Below, in pieces: positions 1 to 8,345 of a stretch of DNA of 47,776 nucleotides. The translations under genes and the position numbers were made by a program. Location: contig JARLHV010000074.1 in assembly GCA_031292055.1 (NCBI GenBank), positions 1-47,776 on the forward strand. The letters are read 5' to 3'. The notes under the pieces were generated by a model, which was not told the DNA's origin, searched no databases, and was given only the letters and a program-made list of their open reading frames with translations. Source of the stretch: Desulfosporosinus sp. (GTDB lineage Bacteria > Bacillota > Desulfitobacteriia > Desulfitobacteriales > Desulfitobacteriaceae). The stretch's first letter is position 1. Each line of letters opens with the position of its first letter.

Positions 1-765
<765 letters not shown>

Positions 766-949
766 TTAATTTTCGTAAGATGCTAAACGGTTGCTATTGA
801 TTTTCACAAAAAGGGCGCATGATGGATTACAGTGACTATCTATTGGAATAGAATCACTGTAACCCAAGCATAGAGATTAAATAAGAAATTAAACTTTTTA
901 ATACCAATATATTACATATAAATTAAAATGGTTAACATTTGTAGAGGAA

Positions 950-993
950 AATGCGTTGATTGAGAGGATTGAAGTCCTCTCAATCAACGCATT
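950..993 (-). terminator. Perfect 19-bp inverted repeat, likely terminator
   Basis: Arms 950-968 and 975-993 are perfect complements around a 6-nt loop. On the minus strand the hairpin lies just past the stop of the methyltransferase remnant and is followed by TTTTCC, so it looks like that gene's terminator, though the T-run is short. The rest of 745-1015 holds no gene I can support, only a weaker 12-bp inverted repeat with one mismatch (824-835 with 854-865). Confidence 0.6.
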
Positions 994-1015
994 AATCATC
1001 CGTGCGTTCCAGAAA

Positions 1016-1222
1016 CTAGCGTTTTTCAATTTCAGATGGGCTAAGGTTTTTCTGAAGACGTAATCCTTGACTTGCGAGGTGAGCGGAAAGTGAGTGAGGG
1101 TCAAAACTTGCTTTCATAGGCTCGCCCGAACGTCGAGCAGCCTCCTGGATTTGTTTCACATGTCTGGGAGCTTTTTCGGGGACAAATGCTTCAGTAGCGA
1201 AGGTTGAAATGAGGGAGATATT
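1016..1222 (-). pseudogene. C-terminal remnant of a leucine carboxyl methyltransferase-type SAM methyltransferase
   Basis: A minus-strand frame from about 1222 to a TAG at 1016 encodes a stretch with RRSGEPMKASFDP followed by LASQGLRLQKNLSPSEIEKR. This resembles the extreme C-terminus of class I SAM-dependent methyltransferases of the LCM/TIGR00027 family, where a GEP..fgfDP segment precedes a final strand and helix. An in-frame TAA at 1223-1225 cuts the frame, and no start codon or SAM-binding region remains. Only the last 65 or so of roughly 280 residues survive, so this is read as a decayed gene. The match is from memory of the family and is moderate. Confidence 0.5.
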
Positions 1223-1256
1223 TTAAGGTGAAAGTCTAGAGAATTCAACTATAATA

Positions 1257-1310
1257 TTGACCGAATCGGTTAACTGTGTTATGTTTGTCTAAATTGATTC
1301 GGTTAATAAC
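1257..1310 (+). promoter_or_regulatory. Promoter and probable TetR operator
   Basis: TTGACC (1257-1262) and TATGTT (1280-1285) are 17 nt apart, a good sigma-A promoter. The -35 lies inside a 17-bp near-palindrome (1257-1273, TTGACCGAATCGGTTAA). The half-site TTCGGTTAA recurs at 1298-1306, between the -10 and the start codon. Two such sites flanking the promoter fit autorepression by the TetR gene that follows. Confidence 0.65.
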
Positions 1311-1319
1311 ATTTGTGGG

Positions 1320-1943
1320 GTGAGTATTTTGGAAAAATTTTTAAGTTTATCTGAAGAAAAAAAAACTATAATCATTGATGCAGCCCTTTCATCCTTTGGT
1401 ACTAACGGTTATAAAAAAACATCTGTAAGCGACATTGCCACTGCTGCCGGAATTTCCAAAGCAATGATATTTCATTACTTTGGCACAAAAAAAACTTTGT
1501 ATATTTATTTAATTGATTTATGCGGCAATATTTTAATGAATGGATTCAATGAAAATTTTGATACCAGTGTAACTGATTTCTTTGAGAGAATTAGGCTTGC
1601 AACGGATATTAAAATTTCGGTAATGAAAAAACATCCTTCAATTTTTTCTTTTTTAAACAGTATGTATCTTGAAAGCGATGACGAAGTAAAAGCGGATATA
1701 AAAGACATTCTTGCAAAAGGTGAAGGTTTTAGAAGTAAAATTGCTTTTGATGGTATGGATGGTTCGAAATTTAAAGACGATATTGATCCAAAGCTTGTTA
1801 TGAAAATGCTTGTTTTGTTAGCCGAAGGCTATGTAAGTCAATCATCAAGCAAAGTAGGATTTGATTTAGAACTCTTACACAAAGAATTTAATGAATATAT
1901 CGATTTGCTTAAGAGAAATTTTTATAAGGAAGAATATCTATAA
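1320..1943 (+). CDS. TetR/AcrR family transcriptional regulator
   Basis: The product is 207 residues, a normal TetR length. Residues 10-60 hold the N-terminal helix-turn-helix: ALSSFGTNGYKKTSVSDIA, then AAGISKAMIFHYFGTKKTLY, matching the TetR DNA-binding signature. The remainder is the helical ligand-binding and dimer domain, whose ligand cannot be told from sequence. Translation is taken from GTG 1320, which has only a weak purine-rich ribosome site. A promoter with two overlapping operator-like repeats lies directly upstream, suggesting autoregulation. In similar loci the regulator controls the gene downstream; here that is a truncated membrane methyltransferase only 8 nt away, so the original target may be damaged or elsewhere. 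Confidence 0.9.
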   Translation: MSILEKFLSLSEEKKTIIIDAALSSFGTNGYKKTSVSDIATAAGISKAMIFHYFGTKKTLYIYLIDLCGNILMNGFNENFDTSVTDFFERIRLATDIKISVMKKHPSIFSFLNSMYLESDDEVKADIKDILAKGEGFRSKIAFDGMDGSKFKDDIDPKLVMKMLVLLAEGYVSQSSSKVGFDLELLHKEFNEYIDLLKRNFYKEEYL

Positions 1944-1951
1944 TTAAGTAA

Positions 1952-2224
1952 ATGGTCAGGATTCAGATCGAACGAAAACAACACGTGATTTCCACAGGCG
2001 TTTATGGTTTTGTGAGACATCCCATGTATTTGGGCAATTTATTTATGCTTGTAGGTGCGCCCCTGATGCTGGGTTCAATCTATGGTTTAATAATAGGGTT
2101 GATTGCGATTTTTCTTATGGCGGGCAGAATAATTGGTGAAGAAAGAATGTTAGTCAATGAATTGGAAGGTTATGAAGATTATAAGAAGAAGGTAAGATAT
2201 CGACTGATACCCTTTGTTTGGTAA
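1952..2224 (+). pseudogene. Truncated isoprenylcysteine carboxyl methyltransferase (ICMT/PEMT-like) membrane protein
   Basis: The 90-residue product carries the C-terminal catalytic half of the ICMT/phospholipid methyltransferase family: an ERKQHVISTGVYGFVRHPMYLGN segment (interrupted here as ERKQHVISTG and VYGFVRHPMYLGN) with the RHPxYxG SAM-binding motif, a hydrophobic hairpin, then GEERML and GYEDYKKKVRYRLIP. Family members usually have 150 to 220 residues, with two or three more membrane segments before this region. Here an in-frame TAA directly precedes the ATG, and the TetR gene ends 8 nt upstream. The 5' half appears deleted, leaving the fragment fused behind the regulator. A small functional protein cannot be excluded. 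Confidence 0.6.
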
Positions 2225-2244
2225 TGCTAATCTGCTTGGGAACG

Positions 2245-2288
2245 ATAATGATCACTAAGGCAATTTTGCTTAGTGATCATTATTTTTT
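2245..2288 (+). terminator. Rho-independent terminator after the tetR/ICMT-like unit
   Basis: A perfect 15-bp stem (2245-2259 with 2269-2283) with a 9-nt loop is followed by five more T residues. It separates the tetR unit from the nine-gene cassette downstream. Confidence 0.9.
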
Positions 2289-2387
2289 ATATTCTGCAAT
2301 TTTTATAGAGAAGTAAGCGTAACATTGAGGGAGGCGAAGCGGCGAAAATTGTCGGTTTAGTTGTAAATAACAGAATATTGGAATTAT

Positions 2388-2440
2388 ATTAAACAAAATA
2401 TTATTTTATGAAAAAGATATGGTATCATTAAACAAAATAT
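2388..2440. promoter_or_regulatory. 14-bp direct repeat upstream of the nine-gene cassette
   Basis: ATTAAACAAAATAT occurs at 2388-2401 and again at 2427-2440, 39 bp start to start, in the AT-rich leader 40 to 90 bp before the first cassette gene. The spacing of nearly four helical turns would place both copies on one face of the DNA. A possible -35 (TTGGAA, near 2379) precedes the first copy, but no convincing sigma-A promoter can be fixed. A regulator-binding role is inference. Confidence 0.4.
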
Positions 2441-2478
2441 ACATTGATATCCTACAAGCAATAAGAAGGAGGTTCATA

Positions 2479-3018
2479 ATGGCAGATGAACAAGGACTGG
2501 GAACTAATGATTTAGCAGCCAACGATGGAACAGGAGCAATAGTAGCCCCATCTATTTCAGCGGCAATTAACCTTACGCTCTTTAACACCGACCTGTCCGC
2601 AGTATATCAGTCCGAAACCACAGGAACTAAAATCCTCGTAATTCCAACTGACGAACCGAAGGGCGGCATGAAATTAACTGAAATCCTCGCGGAAGTCAAC
2701 AACATGATTAACAAGTTCACTGGCTCCTCTTCCAAGGTCTCCGAAGATGATATTAAAAAGACATTGAATGATTTTGGCTTATCAAGCTTTGAATCTATCC
2801 GCATTGAACTTCGCCAGGTGTTTTTCTATTATGAGACCGCTACGAAAAACCTAGAATACGCTCTATCTATCCGGATCACGGATGATATTAAGCCGGGTGA
2901 GGAACTGAGTAAACTGTTTACAGTGAAGTCATTATCATTCTCCATATGGAGCACCAAGCGCCAGAAGATTTTGGATCGTATGCAGCTTGGGGATATATCA
3001 GCTTTGTTGAGCGCGTAA
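2479..3018 (+). CDS. Cassette gene 1: 179-residue protein of unknown function
   Basis: This is the first gene of the cassette. The ATG at 2479 is preceded by a strong AGAAGGAGG site with proper spacing, which decides the start over an upstream in-frame codon. I do not recognise the family. Residues 1-25 are polar and Gly/Ala/Asp-rich, probably flexible. The rest looks alpha/beta: a strand with TKILVIPTDEP, a helical part with LTEILAEVNNMINKF, then a segment with SSFESIRIELRQVFFYYE that reads as alternating hydrophobic strands, and a final helix ending QLGDISALLSA. There is no signal peptide or membrane span. Its place just ahead of the DUF6603-like giant (110 nt) and its shared strand suggest it is a small subunit or adaptor of the same assembly. 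Function is unknown. Confidence 0.75.
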   Translation: MADEQGLGTNDLAANDGTGAIVAPSISAAINLTLFNTDLSAVYQSETTGTKILVIPTDEPKGGMKLTEILAEVNNMINKFTGSSSKVSEDDIKKTLNDFGLSSFESIRIELRQVFFYYETATKNLEYALSIRITDDIKPGEELSKLFTVKSLSFSIWSTKRQKILDRMQLGDISALLSA

Positions 3019-3128
3019 TTTAACTTGATTTGGCATGTGCTTAGTATCTCATATGACATATTTAGACAACAAGATTTGGCATGTTATCTTTAAATCATCG
3101 TAAATACATTAGACGAGGAGGCGGCCAT

Positions 3129-5912
3129 GTGGGTAATCAACCTCTTTCCCTAGATAGAGAATCCGGGCCGCCTATCTGTTTTGCCCTGCATACGGATTTT
3201 ACTATCCAGGACGAGCAATTTAAGGCGGCGTTTCTGAACACGGATGGTGGTACGCTTCTGAAGGCCGCTTGGATTAACTGTGGACATAAATTTTCCTTTC
3301 AGTCACTAGCGGAGTATTTCGGACTGGAGATTCCCTTTTTCCGGGATTGGGAGCTGACGCTGTCCAGTGTCGAGCTAGGCTATATGCTCCTGAGCCGCGG
3401 CCTTACCTTTAAACTAATCCTAGATGACTATAAATCCCTAACCCTTTCCTCCGAGATGAAGGATAAGGCCCGAGAGTACAAGCTTGCGCTACATATCGAG
3501 AGTTTTTTCTGTTTCCGCGACCTTCCTGTGATCGGAAAAATGGTTGGTGGAGACGGAATTGGAATCGGAATCGATGATTTTGGGGTCAGCTACCTGCAGG
3601 ACGGCACGCTATCGTTCACCATGGACGGAAGGCTTGTGCTCAACGACTCCACCACCAAACTACTGCTTAAATTTGACAAGGAACCCGAAGCAAAAAACCA
3701 AGCTTTCTTAAGAGGGGTAAACAACGTATCCGAATCTGCAGGAGACATATCCGAATCAACAGGAGAGATCCATTGGATCGAGGTCAACAAGTCCTTTCGT
3801 ACGCTGCACTTTAGCAGAGTTGGCTTTTCACTTAAGGATTCCTATGTAACAGTTTATGTTGATGCGAGTTTTGCTATTTCTTTGCTGGCTATGGAATTTT
3901 ACGGCCTGTATCTGTCGATTCCACTACCGCATCACGGCTCGGTTGGCTTTGGGTTGCAGGGACTTGCCGTATCCGTGGATAAGCCTCCTTTCAGTTTTGC
4001 AGGGGGACTATATAAAAGCCCGAGCGAGACGTTGTACAACGGGGAAATTGCTTTAAAGATATTCCAATTCTCCTTAACTGCCTTGGGTTCCTACGGAGAA
4101 ATGGCTGGCGGAGAGGTCAGCTTTTTCCTTTATGTCATGCTGTCTTACCCCCTGGGTGGCCCAGCCTGTTTTTTTGTCACGGGTTTGGCGGCGGGCTTCG
4201 GTATAAACCGCAAAATGATACTGCCTGAGCTCAGCCAAGTATCCTCCTTTCCGTTCGTGGCAGCGGCCACTGGAACGGGAGTTGGATTATCGCCCAATAC
4301 AAAGCCTTCCCAGGCATTAGACAAACTCAGTACTTGGTTGAAACCGTCTGTAGGAGATTACTTTGTAACGGCAGGGGTGGCGTTCACATCGTTCGGTCTC
4401 TTTCGTAGCTTTGCACTGCTCACCGTGGAATTTGGCAATCAACTGCAAATCAGTCTGCTGGGCCAATCGTCTGTTTCCATGCCCCCTAACCTGACCCCGG
4501 ATAAGAATCCCATTGCCTATGCGCAGTTGGCCTTCCGCGCGGTGTTTAACGCTGAGGAGGGATATATTCAGGTCGTTGCCGCCCTCACAACGGAATCCTA
4601 CCTGTTTGACAAGAAATGCCGGCTGACGGGGGGGATTGCGTTCTGCGCTTGGTTCAAGGGAGACTATGCAGGTGACTTTGTGGTAACGCTGGGCGGCTGT
4701 CACCATCCGTTATTTAATAACAAACATTACCCGGTTTTGGACAAGCTGGGTGTCAATTGGGAGATTAGCGGGAACCTCGCCTTGAAAGGCGACGGTTATT
4801 TCGCCGTTACTCCCTCCTGTATAATGGCGGGCGCAAACCTGGATATTACGTATTCGGCCGGAAACCTGAAAGCTTGGCTGCGGGCGGAAGTGAGTTTTTT
4901 CCTGCAGTGGAAGCCGTTTTTCTACGATTGCTTGATTGGTGTTTCTCTAGGCGCGTCCTACACTTTAAAAATATGGTTTGTCCACAAAACTTTCAAACTA
5001 GAGATCGGAGCGTCTTTGCATATATGGGGACCGCCCTTCTCTGGGACCGTACATATCAGCTGGTTTATTATTTCTTTTACTATTAGCTTCGGAGACACAG
5101 CCTCCAAGCCGCCGGCACTGGATTGGGCCGAATTTGACAAAAGCTTTCTTCCTCAGGAGCAGACAATGATTACAGGGCTGCGGGCCTCAGCTGGGCGCAA
5201 GCTCTGCCAGGTTAGAATTTCCGACGGCATAATCCGAGAACTGAAGGAACAGGATGTTTTCCTCGTCAGCGCGCAAGAGCTTTGTATTCTCACTCACTCC
5301 GACCTGCCCGGTACTGAGCTTTATTTTAACGGTCAACAGCAGGATACCTATTCTGAACGCCTTGGGGTTGTTCCGATGGATGTGCACGACTATACCGGAA
5401 CACATAGGGTCTTAATTAAAGCGGTTACGGGTTCCAGTCCGGATGACGGGGTATTCCAGGTCGAAACGGTGAAGGAAAACCTGAGCGCCGCGTTGTGGAG
5501 CGCATCGACTCCGGACATTAACGCCGATTTGCTCCAGGACGTGCCAACAGGGCTGGCCATCAAACTCCATGCCAACGAGCCGGACAATATCCTGCCTGTT
5601 AACGATTCCTATGATATCGGTACCCTCTCGCAACACGAGAAGGTGTTTTCTGCCCAGTTTTCCTGGGGCCAAGAAACGTGCCCGCAACAAGCGGAATATG
5701 CAGGTAGGAAGTCGTTTGAAATGATCAGAGAGACGATGCCCCTCAATGAAACAAGGGATTCCCTCTTGGACTGCCTTTCCAAACAATTCGGCACAATGCA
5801 CAATGCTTCCATTGGTGCTTTGGGTGAAAGGCCTGAAGATTACCTCTTGGCGAATCCTGTTCTGTGTACAGTGGGAGCGAAACCACCGCAAGTCGATCAT
5901 CCAGAATTCTGA
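3129..5912 (+). CDS. Cassette gene 2: DUF6603-like large beta-rich protein
   Basis: The product is 927 residues from GTG 3129, chosen because a GAGGAGG site lies 7-8 nt upstream; an in-frame ATG at 3081 has no such site. Residues about 250-655 consist of many short hydrophobic strands rich in Gly and aromatics, such as YLSIPLPHHGSVGFGLQG, GPACFFVTGLAAGFGINRK and FKLEIGASLHIWGPPFSG. The pattern resembles DUF6603, a domain of unknown function in bacteria and fungi; this is recalled, not searched. Alternating polar and apolar residues suggest a long beta-sheet, perhaps a hydrophobic groove or barrel. Residues 660-927 look like a separate globular beta region. No signal peptide or coiled coil is seen. 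A lipid-binding or lipid-transfer scaffold is possible but speculative. Confidence 0.65.
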   Translation: MGNQPLSLDRESGPPICFALHTDFTIQDEQFKAAFLNTDGGTLLKAAWINCGHKFSFQSLAEYFGLEIPFFRDWELTLSSVELGYMLLSRGLTFKLILDDYKSLTLSSEMKDKAREYKLALHIESFFCFRDLPVIGKMVGGDGIGIGIDDFGVSYLQDGTLSFTMDGRLVLNDSTTKLLLKFDKEPEAKNQAFLRGVNNVSESAGDISESTGEIHWIEVNKSFRTLHFSRVGFSLKDSYVTVYVDASFAISLLAMEFYGLYLSIPLPHHGSVGFGLQGLAVSVDKPPFSFAGGLYKSPSETLYNGEIALKIFQFSLTALGSYGEMAGGEVSFFLYVMLSYPLGGPACFFVTGLAAGFGINRKMILPELSQVSSFPFVAAATGTGVGLSPNTKPSQALDKLSTWLKPSVGDYFVTAGVAFTSFGLFRSFALLTVEFGNQLQISLLGQSSVSMPPNLTPDKNPIAYAQLAFRAVFNAEEGYIQVVAALTTESYLFDKKCRLTGGIAFCAWFKGDYAGDFVVTLGGCHHPLFNNKHYPVLDKLGVNWEISGNLALKGDGYFAVTPSCIMAGANLDITYSAGNLKAWLRAEVSFFLQWKPFFYDCLIGVSLGASYTLKIWFVHKTFKLEIGASLHIWGPPFSGTVHISWFIISFTISFGDTASKPPALDWAEFDKSFLPQEQTMITGLRASAGRKLCQVRISDGIIRELKEQDVFLVSAQELCILTHSDLPGTELYFNGQQQDTYSERLGVVPMDVHDYTGTHRVLIKAVTGSSPDDGVFQVETVKENLSAALWSASTPDINADLLQDVPTGLAIKLHANEPDNILPVNDSYDIGTLSQHEKVFSAQFSWGQETCPQQAEYAGRKSFEMIRETMPLNETRDSLLDCLSKQFGTMHNASIGALGERPEDYLLANPVLCTVGAKPPQVDHPEF

Positions 5913-6077
5913 TAAATTCACTGACTTCACTCATAGCCAAACAAGCCAAACAAAATAGAACGGAACAAAATATAAAGGATTTGCTAGGTTTAATTAACAA
6001 TTTATATCTAAGGATTATGAAGTTTACGCCATGGCTGAGATGATATCGGTGACTGAAACTGAAGAGGAGGATTGATG

Positions 6078-7481
6078 ATGAAGGGCTCCTTAAATCTTGC
6101 CCCTTATGCTTTGCCCCCCCTTGAAGCAGGGGAATACCAAGTGACGGTGATCCAGGAGACCTCTATTTCTAACTGTAAGGTTGCGGACGCGGTGATGGAC
6201 TTCGCTGTGGAAGCAGAGCAAATCTCCGTAGCCCCAGGACAGGTCTATTCCACCTATCCGCCCAAGGGCGCTGTTGGGACCTATGGGAGTTGTCTTGCAC
6301 ACCTCATACTCCACCGTAGGACACTTCCTTGGGAACGCACGCTTCCAGGCGCCGTGCGGGGGATACCCTGGGTAGCCCTGTTGGTTTTTTCGGAGGATGA
6401 AAACGTTCGGGTGTCGGATGCGGATTACAAGCAGGCCGTAACGCCCACCCAAGGGGTATATATACCAACAATTAACCGCCGCTTCGGCAGCGATTCCGAA
6501 CCCTGTCGTTTTATCGATATCCCTCGGCCGCTCTTTGAGGATGTACTTCCGGACAAAAGTGACCTGCCCTATCTAGCCCATGCGCGGAAGATATCCTTGG
6601 ATGACAAGGTGACCGACGGCCAAGTAAAAAGCGAATGGTTTTCTTGTGTGACGGCAAACCGCTATCCCCGTACTCCCAACGAAGGCGAGGACGCAGTCAA
6701 GCATTCCGCTCACCTTGTATCCTTGGAGGGCTTCGCAGATTATATCTATACTGCTGACCGTAAAGCGCATCCCTTCTGTACCTGCCCTACCGTGCGGATG
6801 TTCTCCCTAACAAGCTGGGAGTTTTGGTGTGCACGGGTCGAGTTTGATTTCAGCTCGCTTGTCAGGCAGCTGTCAGCAGATACCCTGCGGCCGCAAGTTA
6901 CAATGGAACAACCTGCCCTGCAAAAGCTGATCGCTTTGGGTTATTGTCCGCTGGACCACTTGTTCAGAGAGGGAAGTCGGTCGGTTTCTTGGTACCGCCC
7001 TCCCTTACTTTCGCAACCTTCGTGGGAGGGGACAGTAGCATTTTGCCATTTTGCCGACAGCTTGCTGCGCTACGACCCCGAACTTGGGATGATGGATATC
7101 ACCTATAGTGCCGCATGGCAGCTCGGACGATTACTGGCTTTGCAGAAAACTCCGTTTGCTCAGCAGCTCATGGGGTGGCGGTTACAAAACAAACAAAAGG
7201 CTGCAACGCGACAGAATATCCGGACACTTTCCGTCGCGTTGAATGTCTCAAGTAGGGCCCCATCTGCTCCGGATATGGAGAATACCTGCAGAGATATATG
7301 GCAGGACGTGACACAGGCTGTGGTGGATACCTGCGGACGCTCCGATCCGGCAGGATTGGAGGGGGCCGTTTTACCGCGTTTCCAAAGGCGCAGCGATCCG
7401 AAAGGTAGATTGCGAACGAATCGTCCGTCCCTTTCCCAGCAGGAGTTGCTGGGGCTATTTGAGGACGAAACATCGGAGTAA
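6078..7481 (+). CDS. Cassette gene 3: 467-residue protein of unknown function with a YPPxGA motif
   Basis: Start ATG 6078 is chosen over ATG 6075 and TTG 6072 because it lies 7 nt after GAGGAGG. I cannot name the family. Residues 1-60 are beta-rich (LPPLEAGEYQVTVIQE, then FAVEAEQISVAPGQVY). Residues 60-105 form a striking conserved-looking block: TYPPKGAVGTYGSCLAHLIL, HRRTLPWER and IPWVALLVFSEDE. This looks like a family signature, with Pro/Trp-rich turns and a buried strand. The middle contains Cys-rich TCPTVRMFSL. After about residue 320 the chain is helical (MDITYSAAWQLGRLLALQKT), ending in a basic, Arg/Gln-rich tail that is probably disordered. No signal peptide or membrane span is seen. 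It lies 165 nt after gene 2 and 26 nt before gene 4, so it is surely co-transcribed. Confidence 0.7.
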   Translation: MKGSLNLAPYALPPLEAGEYQVTVIQETSISNCKVADAVMDFAVEAEQISVAPGQVYSTYPPKGAVGTYGSCLAHLILHRRTLPWERTLPGAVRGIPWVALLVFSEDENVRVSDADYKQAVTPTQGVYIPTINRRFGSDSEPCRFIDIPRPLFEDVLPDKSDLPYLAHARKISLDDKVTDGQVKSEWFSCVTANRYPRTPNEGEDAVKHSAHLVSLEGFADYIYTADRKAHPFCTCPTVRMFSLTSWEFWCARVEFDFSSLVRQLSADTLRPQVTMEQPALQKLIALGYCPLDHLFREGSRSVSWYRPPLLSQPSWEGTVAFCHFADSLLRYDPELGMMDITYSAAWQLGRLLALQKTPFAQQLMGWRLQNKQKAATRQNIRTLSVALNVSSRAPSAPDMENTCRDIWQDVTQAVVDTCGRSDPAGLEGAVLPRFQRRSDPKGRLRTNRPSLSQQELLGLFEDETSE

Positions 7482-7507
7482 TTCCGTTTGGAAAGGACTG
7501 AACCACA

Positions 7508-8326
7508 TTGTCTGAAAGCTGGATACCAGCACAACAAGATTTCGTCGATTTTTTTGGTAGTGTTAAGCCATTACGCGCTCTTCGCGCCTCCGTGGAGGAA
7601 GAAGAAACCGGGCAGAGTATGGAGGAGACTCTTTCTAGACTCTCCCTTTTGTACGATATTCCCTTTGCCTATCTTGTACCGACGGAAAAGTTGCTCGCGT
7701 CCAATCAGATCCGTTTCTTTTATCTGGATCCCAACTGGGTGCGCGTACTCCTTGATGGGGCCATGAGCTTGGGCAGGAATGCATCGGTGGATTACGCTCA
7801 CGATACCGCTTTTATTGAGGAGGTCTATCAGCGTACTATAGAGGGAAATTCGCGCATCCGTCCCTTGCTTCAGGGAAAACCGGTGGTCAAGTCCGCCCTA
7901 TCAACCTCCGAATGCACAGGTTTTCTGCTGCGCTCCCCGCTGGTTCACGGATGGCGCGGGCTAGAATTTAAGGCCTATGCCGGAGGTGAAATTCTGACAG
8001 CGTTGCGCTTAGAGGCACTGTCGGAAGATGTTTTGCTTGGTCTTTACCAAGGTGTGATCGATAAACTGGAACTATTGGAACCACCGGAGAGTTTCCATTT
8101 CGGGTTCAACCGTAATGGAGAAAACTTGAGCAAGCGTTTGCGCGGTCTTCAGGATGGTACTTTGACAGAAACGGAGGTTCCTGTAGTACAAAGAGGGAAC
8201 CGCGTCGTTGATTTTTGCCGCACCGCGGAAACGATGCGCAATGCGCTTGGTGTGGAGATAACTAGCGCGCACATGGCGCTGGAGATGATTCAGAACCCTC
8301 ATATAGCGGTTATTGATAAGAAATGA
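7508..8326 (+). CDS. Cassette gene 4: 272-residue protein of unknown function
   Basis: Translation appears to begin at TTG 7508, behind an AAAGGA-like site. The family is not recognised with a name, but two blocks look strongly conserved in character: residues 47-90 with LLYDIPFAYLVPTEKLL and RFFYLDPNWVRVLLDGAMSLG, and residues 135-160 with TGFLLRSPLVHGWRGLEFKAY. The final third has LRLEALSEDVLLGLYQGVIDK and ESFHFGFN. It seems a compact soluble alpha/beta protein without signal peptide, coiled coil or obvious catalytic triad. Gene 3 ends 26 nt upstream and gene 5 begins 19 nt downstream. Genes 3 and 4 probably act as a pair, since both carry motif blocks with Pro/Trp turns; this is inference. 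Confidence 0.7.
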   Translation: MSESWIPAQQDFVDFFGSVKPLRALRASVEEEETGQSMEETLSRLSLLYDIPFAYLVPTEKLLASNQIRFFYLDPNWVRVLLDGAMSLGRNASVDYAHDTAFIEEVYQRTIEGNSRIRPLLQGKPVVKSALSTSECTGFLLRSPLVHGWRGLEFKAYAGGEILTALRLEALSEDVLLGLYQGVIDKLELLEPPESFHFGFNRNGENLSKRLRGLQDGTLTETEVPVVQRGNRVVDFCRTAETMRNALGVEITSAHMALEMIQNPHIAVIDKK

Positions 8327-8345
8327 TAAGAAAGTAGGGGCGGCA

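Noticed and set aside
898..1104. 68-codon minus-strand frame near the left end
   Set aside because: A different minus frame over the same region matches the C-terminus of a methyltransferase; this one has no domain.
4317..4706. Minus-strand open frame inside the DUF6603-like gene
   Set aside because: It is a shadow frame in GC-richer coding sequence; no recognisable domain and no ribosome site.
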